NCBI GenBank assembly: GCA_035559995.1
Contig: DATMAM010000031.1
Coordinates: 62,001-126,000 of the forward strand
Direction: 5' to 3'
Origin: DATMAM01 sp035559995
GTDB taxonomy: Bacteria > Desulfobacterota > Binatia > UBA9968
DNA: 64,000 nt
Below, in pieces: positions 49,679-57,216 of this stretch. The translations under genes were made by a program, and so were the position numbers. Below the pieces are notes generated by a model, which searched no databases, had not been told where the DNA came from, and saw only the letters and a program-made list of their open reading frames with translations. Position 1 is the stretch's first letter; each line of letters begins with the position of its first letter.

Positions 49679-49854
49679 TCATTTAAACTTTCCGACAGTC
49701 TGAAGGACCTTCTCCTTCGTCCGCGCGAGCACGCGATCCAGTCGCCTGAGCACCGTGAGCGGCAGGATCACGTCTTGGTACTTGCCGCGTTAAAAGTATC
49801 TCGGATGAGATCGGCAACGACCCAGATGAAGCTGACGATTTGACTGCGGTTCAA
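49679..49854 (-). pseudogene. hsdM: N-terminal remnant of type I restriction methyltransferase HsdM
   Basis: On the minus strand one frame reads N-R-S-Q-I-V-S-F-I-W-V-V-A-D-L-I-R-D-T-F and runs into a stop at 49768. A one-base shift at about 49790 then gives R-G-K-Y-Q-D-V-I-L-P-L-T-V-L-R-R-L-D-R-V-L, ending at a TGA at 49679. This is the highly conserved start of HsdM (I-V-S-F-I-W-x-V-A-D-L followed by V-I-L-P-L-T-V-L-R-R-L-D). Catalytic motifs, HsdS and HsdR are all gone. It starts at a TTG. It is a clear relic of a lost type I restriction-modification system. Confidence 0.85.
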
Positions 49855-49880
49855 AGGCGTTACTCGGATCGAAACCTAAA

Positions 49881-49920
49881 TTTTTGCGAATTTTACGAAA
49901 CTTCCGCCGTTTTTTACGAA
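49881..49920 (-). promoter_or_regulatory. Phased TTTTACGAA repeats upstream of the hsdM remnant
   Basis: TTTTTGCGAA (49881-49890), TTTTACGAAA (49891-49900) and TTTTTACGAA (49911-49920) recur with 10- and 20-base spacing, one and two helix turns. On the coding (minus) side of hsdM they read TTCGTAAAA. They may be the operator or promoter of the lost restriction system. Confidence 0.4.
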
Positions 49921-50029
49921 TCGCAGACAGAGCGCGGTGGCCCGGTTGAGTTCTTCGACCGGAGCCTGTCCCGAGCGCAGGCGAAGGGCGAAGGTCGCGC
50001 CTCGTGGATACTCACGGCGAAAGGACGCA

Positions 50030-50067
50030 ATGGGTATCGCCGCAGAGCGCCTCGACCCATCCTACAG
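50030..50067 (-). repeat. REP-like palindromic element, copy A
   Basis: A 38-base unit starting ATGGGTATCG and ending CTACAG, identical at 31 of 38 positions to 56057-56094. Its outer parts (ATGGGT and ACCCAT) are inverted, giving a hairpin. It overlaps the last six bases of the NadD-like gene. Confidence 0.7.
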
Positions 50068-50847
50068 GCTTCGATTCTCGATCAGCTTCACGCGTGCGTC
50101 GTAGCCCGGGCGGTAGGCGTGCGTTGCGGCGATGAACTCGGCTACGACGCCGGGCACGTAGCTCTCAATGTCTCGGCCTTCGACAATGTTCCGACGCAAA
50201 GCGGTGGAGGATAGTTCCCTTACGCCGGCGGGCAAAGTCAGGGGGAAAACGCGATCGCGGTAAGGCTCGTTTTCGGGCCGGCGCAGAATCGCCTCCAAGT
50301 CGCTCACGCCCAGATCGCCGCGCATCGCAACCAGGAGTTGGGCCTCGGTCAAAAGTGTCCCCAGAGCGCTCTCTCGATCGGCGTAGTAACGCGGATCGAA
50401 AATTTGCACGAGCTTGTCCATACCGCAGACAAACGAGAGCCGCGCGTCCTTTCCTAAGAGGTTGCGAAACGCGACCGCCTGCTCGAAGTAAAGGCCGCGG
50501 TTGACGATGGCAACGCCCGCCCCGTCAAGCTCGTCGGCGATTCGCTCCAGAAGGAGCAAGCGGTCCTCGAAGAGAAGCCCCTCGAGGCGCTCCTTGTCGA
50601 CGATGACAGCGCTCAGCGTAAAGAAGATCCGCTCGAGATTGAACGACTGCTTGGCGCAACGCGCAAGCTCCACATGCGCGATCGTTGGCGGGTTGAACGC
50701 TCCCGGCAAAACACCGACACGCCGGAACCCCCTCGGGTCCACGTTCGTCAGTACGCGGGCCTTCGGCACGGCTTCCCTCTCAATCGCGGCGAGCGCGGCC
50801 CTAAAACCGCTGAGCCTGCCGAAATCGTCGAATTCCGGGCGCGCCAT
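50062..50847 (-). CDS. Nicotinate-nucleotide adenylyltransferase-like protein
   Basis: 261 residues. V-G-V-L-P-G-A-F-N-P-P-T-I-A-H is the nucleotidyltransferase signature (G-x-F-N/D-P-x-x-x-x-H), and R-E-L-S-S-T-A-L-R matches the C-terminal I-S-S-T-x-I-R motif. NadD makes NaAD from NaMN and ATP. This one is longer than NadD (about 200 residues) by an N-terminal stretch, so an assigned paralog with another nucleotide substrate is possible. It is 12 bases after the adenine deaminase gene, hinting at linked purine/NAD salvage. Confidence 0.8.
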   Translation of the reverse strand: MARPEFDDFGRLSGFRAALAAIEREAVPKARVLTNVDPRGFRRVGVLPGAFNPPTIAHVELARCAKQSFNLERIFFTLSAVIVDKERLEGLLFEDRLLLLERIADELDGAGVAIVNRGLYFEQAVAFRNLLGKDARLSFVCGMDKLVQIFDPRYYADRESALGTLLTEAQLLVAMRGDLGVSDLEAILRRPENEPYRDRVFPLTLPAGVRELSSTALRRNIVEGRDIESYVPGVVAEFIAATHAYRPGYDARVKLIENRSL

Positions 50848-50859
50848 CGTGCGAGTCTT

Positions 50860-52641
50860 CTAGCCGGCCAGTTCGGGTTCGTCCGCAATCAGCGGCACGA
50901 TTTTGCGCTCCTTCGCGCGCACCAGGCCTCGGTCTGTGATGCGCAGCGCAGGGAGAGTCACGAACGTCAAGAAACTCAGCGCAAAAATAGGCTTCGCGAA
51001 AGGCGCCCCGCGATCCCTCAGGAGCCGGTGCAACCGCGCCAACTTCTCGCCGACCGAACGCCACGGCTCGAGACAAAACAGCCCCGCCACCGGAAACGCG
51101 AACTTTTCGAGCACCGCTTTTTGATCGACCACGGCAATCCCGCCGCCGCATTCGATCAGCGCGTTTGCGCACAGCGCCATATCCGCATCGTCGGTCCCGG
51201 CGAGGAGGAGCGTGTTTTCGTCGAGATTGACGGTGGTCCCGATCGCGCCGACGCGCGCGCCCAAGCCGCGCAAAAAGCCGAGCGCGATTCTCCCGCTTGC
51301 ATCATGCCGGTCAAAAACCGCAACCTTCATCAAATCGTTTTTGGGATCCGCCTGCAGCGCGCCGTCCCGGGGACTCATTTCCACGACCTCTTCGGCGGTA
51401 ATCGTGAGGTTGAGAAGGCGCATGACTCGGACTCTGACCGAAGGCCTGTCGCACGGGATGCGAAATTGACCGGCGCCGATGCCGGGCTTTAGCCGGAGAG
51501 GATGGAAAGCCTCCTCGGGAAACGCGATCGGGTTTCCCGTAAACAGCGTCTCCCCTTCCCGCGCGACGCTCTTTCCGCCAATGAGCGTCGCTTGCACACG
51601 GACCTCTCTTGGATCCTCGAACAAGACGAGATCGGCGCGGCGGCCGGGAGCGATGCCGCCGATTTCCCGCTCGAGCCCGCAGTACGTGGCGGGATTCAAC
51701 GTTATCGCCTGGATCGCCTGGACCAAGGGAAGCCCGAGCTGGATCGCCCGGCGCGCGACATAGTCCATATGCCCTTTTTCCGCCGCGTCGTCCGGCGCCA
51801 TGCTGTCGGTCACCAACATGAGCCGGCTGGTGCTGAGCTGCTGCTCGACAAACGGCCTCAACGTCGCTTCCAAATCCTGCCGGATCGTGCCCTCGCGCAG
51901 CATCACCCAGTAGCCGAGCCGCAGCCGCTCCACCGCCTCCTCCGCGCGGATCGGCTCGTGGCACGACGACACTCCGGCCGCAGCGATCGCCGCCAGGCGG
52001 GTGTCGCGCGCGCCCGCGGTATGGCCGTGGACGATCTTGCGCGCCCGGCGCGCGCGCGCGATTCTTTCCAAAATTTCCTGATCCGTTTGGATCAAGCGCA
52101 GCCAGGACACCACTTCTCCGAGGCCGAGGACGTCCGGCTCCTCCAGGGCCGCCGCCACCTCCTCTTGCGTGAAGCCGCGCGCGTTACAGACGAGCGGGTC
52201 CTGCGGCGCGCACATCGAAACCAAAGTGTAAACGCGCAGCGGGTGTTGGCGCACCTCGTCGAGAAACCACTTTAGGCCCTTGTAGCCGAAGACGCTTCCC
52301 AGCTCGTCGCACGACGCCATCAGCGCGGTCGTGCCCCGCGGCAGGTACGCCTGCAGGTACTCGAACGGCCGGCAGAAATGGCCGATGTGCGTGTGCCCGT
52401 CGATGAATCCCGGCGCCACGTACAGGCCGCGCGCGTCGATGATTTCCGTCCGGGGCCCGCGCGTGTGCGCGGCCGAAGGGCCGACATAGGAAAACCGCCC
52501 GTCGATGACGCCGATCTCCGCCCTGTCGAGGATCTCTCCCGAGTAGACGTTGATCAGCCGCCCGTTCGCGACGATCAGATCGCCCTTGACATCCCCGAGC
52601 GCCGCGCGCACCAGCCGGGCGTCTTTTTCGCGGGAACTCAT
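50860..52641 (-). CDS. ade: Adenine deaminase
   Basis: 593 residues from the ATG at 52641. Amidohydrolase TIM barrel with metal site P-G-F-I-D-G-H-T-H-I-G-H, G-L-G-E-V-V-S-W, the second His pair in I-V-H-G-H-T-A-G, and catalytic Asp in L-V-T-D-S-M-A-P-D. The C-terminal G-G-G-I-A-V-V-D domain is normal for Ade. It deaminates adenine to hypoxanthine. It is followed closely by the NadD-like gene, and divergent from an MFS exporter. Confidence 0.93.
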   Translation of the reverse strand: MSSREKDARLVRAALGDVKGDLIVANGRLINVYSGEILDRAEIGVIDGRFSYVGPSAAHTRGPRTEIIDARGLYVAPGFIDGHTHIGHFCRPFEYLQAYLPRGTTALMASCDELGSVFGYKGLKWFLDEVRQHPLRVYTLVSMCAPQDPLVCNARGFTQEEVAAALEEPDVLGLGEVVSWLRLIQTDQEILERIARARRARKIVHGHTAGARDTRLAAIAAAGVSSCHEPIRAEEAVERLRLGYWVMLREGTIRQDLEATLRPFVEQQLSTSRLMLVTDSMAPDDAAEKGHMDYVARRAIQLGLPLVQAIQAITLNPATYCGLEREIGGIAPGRRADLVLFEDPREVRVQATLIGGKSVAREGETLFTGNPIAFPEEAFHPLRLKPGIGAGQFRIPCDRPSVRVRVMRLLNLTITAEEVVEMSPRDGALQADPKNDLMKVAVFDRHDASGRIALGFLRGLGARVGAIGTTVNLDENTLLLAGTDDADMALCANALIECGGGIAVVDQKAVLEKFAFPVAGLFCLEPWRSVGEKLARLHRLLRDRGAPFAKPIFALSFLTFVTLPALRITDRGLVRAKERKIVPLIADEPELAG

Positions 52642-52883
52642 GCTCACGTTCACTGGTGTACCATATTGAGCGGCCGGCGGCCAAAAGAGGAACTGTGGCG
52701 CATTTTGCCCGACGATCGCCATGCTCAATTGCAATGGATCGCGCGCGCGTTTAATATTCAGAGCGCTCCCCGAGTTGGCGCAAGCAAGCCCGGGAAATTT
52801 CAAGTCAAGCTTTCCCGTGCCGGCGATCCGTAACGCCCGCCGGCAATTCTGCCGACGCAGCACGGTTCTGTTTCAAGCCCACG

Positions 52884-54170
52884 ATGAGCGGCAACGACTC
52901 CTCCGCATCGATCACGCAGCCCGGCGGCCCGTTTGTCGCCCTGCGCTTTCGCGACTTTCGCCTGTTCTGGATCGGCTACTTTATTTCCCACATCGGCGAC
53001 TCGATGCAGCAAACCGCGGTGAGCTGGCTTCTCTATGACATGACGAAGTCTCCCCTGCAGCTCGGCCTCAACGGCGCGTTCCGCGCCGTGCCCATGATCG
53101 CGCTCGGGTTGTTCGGCGGCACGCTCGCCGACCGCTTTGATCGCCGGCGAGTCCTGCTCGTCACCCAGAGCGTGCTCATGGTTTTGGCCTTCGTCCTCGG
53201 CATCCTGGATCACAGCGGGCATATCGCCGTGTGGCACATCTACGGGCTCACGCTCGTCACTGCGGTGGTGCGCAGCGTCGATGCGCCGGCGCGCCAGGCG
53301 CTGGTTCCCTCGCTCGTGCCGCGATTCGCGCTACCGAACGCGATCGCGCTCAATTCGCTGCTGTGGAAAGGCACGATCCTGCTCGGCCCCGCCCTCGCCG
53401 GTATCGCCATCAGCACGGTCGGCACCGACGGAGCCTTTTTTGCGAACGCGTTGAGTTTTGTCGCCGTCGTGATCGCGCTCGTCCTGATGCGAAGCTCCGC
53501 GCCCGCTAGACCCGCCAGCCGCGGCTTTCTGCGCGACTTGCGCCACGGCCTTACCTATGTACTAACGCAGCGGATGATCCTCGGCATCATGGTGATGGAG
53601 GCTTTCTCGTCGCTCTTTGGTCTGGATCCGGCGATGCTTACCATCTTCGCTCAGGACATTCTGCGGGCCGGCGCCACGGGCTTAGGGTTCCTCCAGTCGG
53701 CGCGCGGCCTCGGCGCGGTCGTCGGTTCCGGAATTCTCGTCGGGGTTCTCAGCGCGCGCGCTCAGGGAAAAGTCCTCATAGGCGCAGCCGTCATCTACGG
53801 GCTCGCCTTCGCCCTGTTCGGTCTATCCAATAACTTGGTGCTTTCTCTTCTGTTGATCTTCATCACCGGTGCGGCCGACACCATCTGGGGCGCGACGAGA
53901 AGCACGATTTTGCAGATCAACACGCCGGAACATCTCCAGGGAAGGGTGATGGGCGTTTTTAGCCTGAGTAGCCGCGGTTTGTCGCCGCTCGGCCAGGTCG
54001 AGACCGGACTCGTTGTGCCACTGATCGGCGCGCGACAGGCGACCTTCTTTGGCGGCGCCCTGGTCCTCCTCGCGTCCCTGCTTACCGTTTGGCGCGTGCC
54101 GTCGCTTTACCGCTTTCACTCCAGGGCGGAAACCGCGCCAGACATTCGCGACGTGAAGAGGGAGCACTAG
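52884..54170 (+). CDS. MFS exporter (MFS_3, EntS-like)
   Basis: 428 residues with twelve predicted transmembrane helices. The N-terminus reads L-R-F-R-D-F-R-L-F-W-I-G-Y and the family motif G-L-F-G-G-T-L-A-D-R-F-D-R-R-R lies between helices 2 and 3. H-L-Q-G-R-V-M-G-V lies before the last helices. MFS_3 proteins such as EntS export siderophores, lipids or drugs. It sits 242 bases from the divergent ade gene and is followed by an ABC ATPase after 88 bases. Confidence 0.9.
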   Translation: MSGNDSSASITQPGGPFVALRFRDFRLFWIGYFISHIGDSMQQTAVSWLLYDMTKSPLQLGLNGAFRAVPMIALGLFGGTLADRFDRRRVLLVTQSVLMVLAFVLGILDHSGHIAVWHIYGLTLVTAVVRSVDAPARQALVPSLVPRFALPNAIALNSLLWKGTILLGPALAGIAISTVGTDGAFFANALSFVAVVIALVLMRSSAPARPASRGFLRDLRHGLTYVLTQRMILGIMVMEAFSSLFGLDPAMLTIFAQDILRAGATGLGFLQSARGLGAVVGSGILVGVLSARAQGKVLIGAAVIYGLAFALFGLSNNLVLSLLLIFITGAADTIWGATRSTILQINTPEHLQGRVMGVFSLSSRGLSPLGQVETGLVVPLIGARQATFFGGALVLLASLLTVWRVPSLYRFHSRAETAPDIRDVKREH

Positions 54171-54258
54171 CGCGTCTGGCGCACCCCCGGATCGCCGGTC
54201 CCGAGGGCGAGCCCGAGCAATTGTCTTTTGCGAGACGTTGCCATAGCATGGTTTGGGT

Positions 54259-55023
54259 ATGGATTCCGTCGTTCTCTCCAAAGTCAGCAAGAGATTCGGT
54301 TCCGTGGTCGCGGTCGATAACGCGGACCTCAACGTCAAAGACGGCGAGTTCCTCGTCGTGCTCGGGGAGAGCGGCTGCGGCAAGACCACGATGCTCAGGC
54401 TCATCGCGGGACTGGAGGATCCGGACAGCGGAACCATCTTTATCGGCGGCGTGCCGGTCAACGACGTCCCGGTCGGAAAACGAAACGTTCAGATGATTTT
54501 TCAGCATTACGCGCTCTGGCCGCACATGCGCGTGATGGACGAGCGCAGCTACACCAACCTCTCGTTTCCGCTCAAGATCCGCAAATGGTCGCAAGAGAGG
54601 ATGCGCGACCTCCTGCGCCCGCTGGCGCAGAAGCTCGGGATCGAGGAGAGCTTTTTCCGCCGCAAGCCGGCGGAATTGTCGGCAGGCCAGCAGCAGCGCG
54701 TCGCTTTGGGACGAGCGATGACGACGGCGCCGCGCGTGCTTCTCATGGACGAGCCGCTCAGCAACCTCGACCCCGCGAGCCGAGTCAAGATGCGCGACGA
54801 GATCCTGAGGTTCCATCGCGACCAGCGGCTCACGACGATTTACGTGACGCACAACCTGCCGGAAGCTCTCGCCCTCGGAGATCGGATCGCGATCATGCGC
54901 GCCGGGCGCTTCCTGCAGGTCGATACCGCCGAGACGCTGATGCGCCACCCCGCCAGCGACTACGTCGCCGACTTTTTCCGCGCTTCCGAGCTCCGTCTCA
55001 AAACGGCCGTCCCGACCGGCTGA
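54259..55023 (+). CDS. Orphan ABC ATPase (PotA/MalK-like)
   Basis: 254 residues from the ATG at 54259. It has L-G-E-S-G-C-G-K-T-T (Walker A), L-S-A-G-Q-Q-Q-R (signature, with Ala in place of the second Gly), L-L-M-D-E-P-L-S-N-L-D (Walker B) and Y-V-T-H-N-L-P-E-A (switch His). It lacks the long TOBE tail, being about 120 residues shorter than the importer ATPase at 17.5 kb. No permease or receptor gene is next to it. It could serve the orphan receptors in the window. Confidence 0.88.
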   Translation: MDSVVLSKVSKRFGSVVAVDNADLNVKDGEFLVVLGESGCGKTTMLRLIAGLEDPDSGTIFIGGVPVNDVPVGKRNVQMIFQHYALWPHMRVMDERSYTNLSFPLKIRKWSQERMRDLLRPLAQKLGIEESFFRRKPAELSAGQQQRVALGRAMTTAPRVLLMDEPLSNLDPASRVKMRDEILRFHRDQRLTTIYVTHNLPEALALGDRIAIMRAGRFLQVDTAETLMRHPASDYVADFFRASELRLKTAVPTG

Positions 55024-55028
55024 CGCCC

Positions 55029-55841
55029 ATGCGCTCGCGACGCCGCGCGCTTTGCACGTCATCATCTCTGCTGCTGTCCTGGATCGCGCTGCTCGCGCTT
55101 CCGTCGCCCGGCGCGTCCGCCTGCCGCGATCTCGATCTCGCCCGTCGCTTCGGAGCGCTCGCTTACGCCGCCGAAGCCGACGCCACGATCCAGTACTTCG
55201 GCCACAATTTTTTTCTCATCACCACGCGCAAGGGGACGCGCATCGTGACCGACCCGCTGGGACCCGGGATGTATCCCACGCCCCACATCGTCGGCGACAT
55301 CGTCACCGTCGGCAGGGAGCATTTCAATCACAACTTCGTCGCGCTTGTGCAGGGAAGGCCGCTGGTGCTCCGCGGCCTGAGCCACTTCGGCGCGGAGTGG
55401 AACCGGGTGAGCATGAGCTACAAGGACGTCTTTATCTACAACGTGCCGATCTATCATCACGCCGCAAGCCAGGGCGGCCTCAAGGGGGCGGCATTCGTTT
55501 TCGACCTGGGGACCCTCTGCATCGCGCACCTCGGCGACTTAAGCCACACGCTGAGCGAGGAGCAAGTCAAGCAGTTCGGCAAGGTCGACGTGGCGCTTAC
55601 GCCGATCGGCGGCCGCTTTACGATGGCCCCCGACGTCGCGCGGGAAGTTTTGGCTCAGCTCAAGCCCAAGCTCGCAATTCCGATGCACTACCGGGACAAT
55701 CCGTACCTGGTGCGGGAGTTCACCGCCGGAATTAAGACGGAGATCATGAAAACCGACACGCTCGTGGTGAGCAAGGCTTCGCTCCCTTCCGCGCTCGAAA
55801 TCAAGGTCCTGCGGCCGCGCGGCGCGTTCAGCTACGAGTAA
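55029..55841 (+). CDS. Exported MBL-fold protein, UlaG-like, with altered metal site
   Basis: 270 residues, starting 5 bases after the ABC ATPase stop. Signal peptide residues 1-31 (S-L-L-L-S-W-I-A-L-L-A-L-P-S-P-G-A-S-A). The MBL fold has I-Q-Y-F-G-H-N-F-F and T-D-P-L-G-P-G, then the metal loop R96-E-H98-F-N100-H101, where H-x-H-x-D-H is usual: the first His is Arg and the Asp is Asn. Later ligands A-H-L-G-D-L-S-H and I-P-M-H-Y are kept. Two of the normal ligands are therefore lost, so a mononuclear site or non-hydrolytic role is likely. Coupling to an ABC ATPase is unusual. Confidence 0.82.
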   Translation: MRSRRRALCTSSSLLLSWIALLALPSPGASACRDLDLARRFGALAYAAEADATIQYFGHNFFLITTRKGTRIVTDPLGPGMYPTPHIVGDIVTVGREHFNHNFVALVQGRPLVLRGLSHFGAEWNRVSMSYKDVFIYNVPIYHHAASQGGLKGAAFVFDLGTLCIAHLGDLSHTLSEEQVKQFGKVDVALTPIGGRFTMAPDVAREVLAQLKPKLAIPMHYRDNPYLVREFTAGIKTEIMKTDTLVVSKASLPSALEIKVLRPRGAFSYE

Positions 55842-56151
55842 GCCCTGCCCCCTTCTTCTCTCTCCCCGGAACAAGTGCAAGCCCATGAAACACGCTTACG
55901 GAAATAGGTCCAAACTCCCTTTCAGCCAGAACCGTATGGGGGGTTGAGCCCCCTTCGACTACACGCTCAGGAAAGGCTGCGAAACCCCGGCGAAGCGGTA
56001 GCGACCGCGCCGTAGCCCGTAGGGTGGGTTGAGCCCTGCGAAACCCACCGGCGGAACATGGGTATCGGCGAAAGGCGCCTCAACCCAACCCACAGATCTT
56101 TTCAGTCGCTGTGTTGTATTCATGGTACATCAATGGCTGTGCCGCCAGCGT
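55842..56151. other. Repeat-rich intergenic region
   Basis: About 310 bases between the MBL gene and the Nudix fragment, with no gene. It is filled by three GGGTTGAG-type hairpins, listed separately as repeat copy B. Confidence 0.6.
55938..56099. repeat. REP-like palindrome cluster, copy B
   Basis: Three successive hairpins: GGGGG/CCCCC around GTTGAG at 55938-55953; GGTGGGTT (56023-56030) pairing perfectly with AACCCACC (56041-56048); and the 38-base unit 56057-56094 shared with copy A. The core GGGTTGAG appears direct in the first two and inverted in the third, a tail-to-tail layout typical of bacterial interspersed mosaic elements. Confidence 0.75.
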
Positions 56152-56376
56152 TCAGCGCACCGAGGTCCGCTCTCTTAACTCCCGCGCTGCCGCCTCATCG
56201 ACCGATTCGGTCGACCCGACAAGCCCGCCCGGAAACGCCCACCGGCCGGCAAACGGTCCCTCTTTGACCTGGACCAGGAGAGAGCGAAGCCCTTCCCGGT
56301 CGAGAGTAAAAATGACCACATCGACCGCGACCCACGGATGCCCCTGTTTCTCCCTTAAATAAGGTTCGGAGCTCAC
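56152..56376 (-). pseudogene. 3'-truncated Nudix hydrolase
   Basis: From a GTG at 56376 it reads S-S-E-P-Y-L-R-E-K-Q-G-H-P-W-V-A-V-D-V-V-I-F-T, then L-L-V-Q-V-K-E-G-P-F-A-G-R-W-A-F-P-G-G-L-V. The start of the Nudix box follows (G-L-V-G-S-T-E-S-V-D-E-A-A-A-R-E-L-R-E), but the frame ends at 56152, ten residues or so after the box begins to match. The second half of the Nudix fold is missing. The break lies about 55 bases from repeat copy B. The substrate class would have been NTP/ADP-ribose-type. Confidence 0.7.
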
Positions 56377-56417
56377 GGAGAAAGAAGGCGTGCCCCCGGC
56401 GGCGCCTTGCTCTGGCT

Positions 56418-57185
56418 TTACGTCAAGCTCAAGCCGCCGTCGACAATGAGCGTCTGGCCGGTGACAAAATCGCCCCCGGTGACAAGGCCGACAATCGCGC
56501 CGGCGATCTCTTCCGGCGCGGCGACCCTCCCGAGCGGAATCGTTTTTGCGGCGCCCGCGACCGCGCTTTCGTAATCGTTGCCGTAATGGCTTCGCATCCA
56601 CGGCGTATCGGTGAACGCCGGCGCGACCGCGTTCACGCGCACCGCGGGCGCGAGCGCCACCGCGAGCACGCGCGTCGCGTGAATCAGGGCGGCTTTGGCG
56701 GCGCCGTAAGCGAGCGAGGACATGGTGCTCGGGGCGAGAATGCCGGCGATCGACGCGACGTTGACGATCATCCCGCGGGTTTTCGCGAGGAGCGGCGCCG
56801 CCGCCCGGATGCACCGGAACGCCCCTTTCAAATTTACATCGAAGATCTCGTCCCAGACCTCGTCGGTCAGCTCTTCGAGGTTCGAAACCGGGATCCAACG
56901 CGTCGTCCCGGCGTTGTTGACGAGGATGTCCAGGCGGGAAAAATGCTTTTCGACCCGCGCGATCATCGCGCGCACTTGCGCGTCGCTCCTGACGTCGGCC
57001 TGGACCGCCAGGGCCTCGACGCCGGCCCGCTGGAGCTGCCCGGCCAGCTCTTCGGCCTCGCTTTTTGCCGCGCGATAGTTGATCGCGACGCCGGAGATCC
57101 CCGCCTTTGCAAGCCCTTCAACCGTTGCCCTGCCGATGCCGCTTGCGGCGCCCGTTACCAACGCGACCCGGCCGCTCAGCTCCAT
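56418..57185 (-). CDS. Short-chain dehydrogenase/reductase
   Basis: 255 residues. It has T-G-A-A-S-G-I-G near residue 11, N-N-A-G, catalytic Ser in N-V-A-S-I-A-G, Y-G-A-A-K and the C-terminal G-Q-T-L-I-V-D-G-G. It is a FabG-like classical SDR. It is the last intact gene of an LLM / HyuA / HyuB / SDR operon, 31 bases after HyuB, so it may act on the same product line. Substrate unknown. Confidence 0.88.
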   Translation of the reverse strand: MELSGRVALVTGAASGIGRATVEGLAKAGISGVAINYRAAKSEAEELAGQLQRAGVEALAVQADVRSDAQVRAMIARVEKHFSRLDILVNNAGTTRWIPVSNLEELTDEVWDEIFDVNLKGAFRCIRAAAPLLAKTRGMIVNVASIAGILAPSTMSSLAYGAAKAALIHATRVLAVALAPAVRVNAVAPAFTDTPWMRSHYGNDYESAVAGAAKTIPLGRVAAPEEIAGAIVGLVTGGDFVTGQTLIVDGGLSLT

Positions 57186-57216
57186 TCTCGCGCCCCTGTG
57201 CTTTTTCCCTTCATTT

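Noticed and set aside
56140..56154. Minus-strand TGAACGCTGGCGGCA, which resembles the start of 16S rRNA
   Set aside because: Only 15 bases match; the following sequence does not continue as rRNA. Treated as chance.
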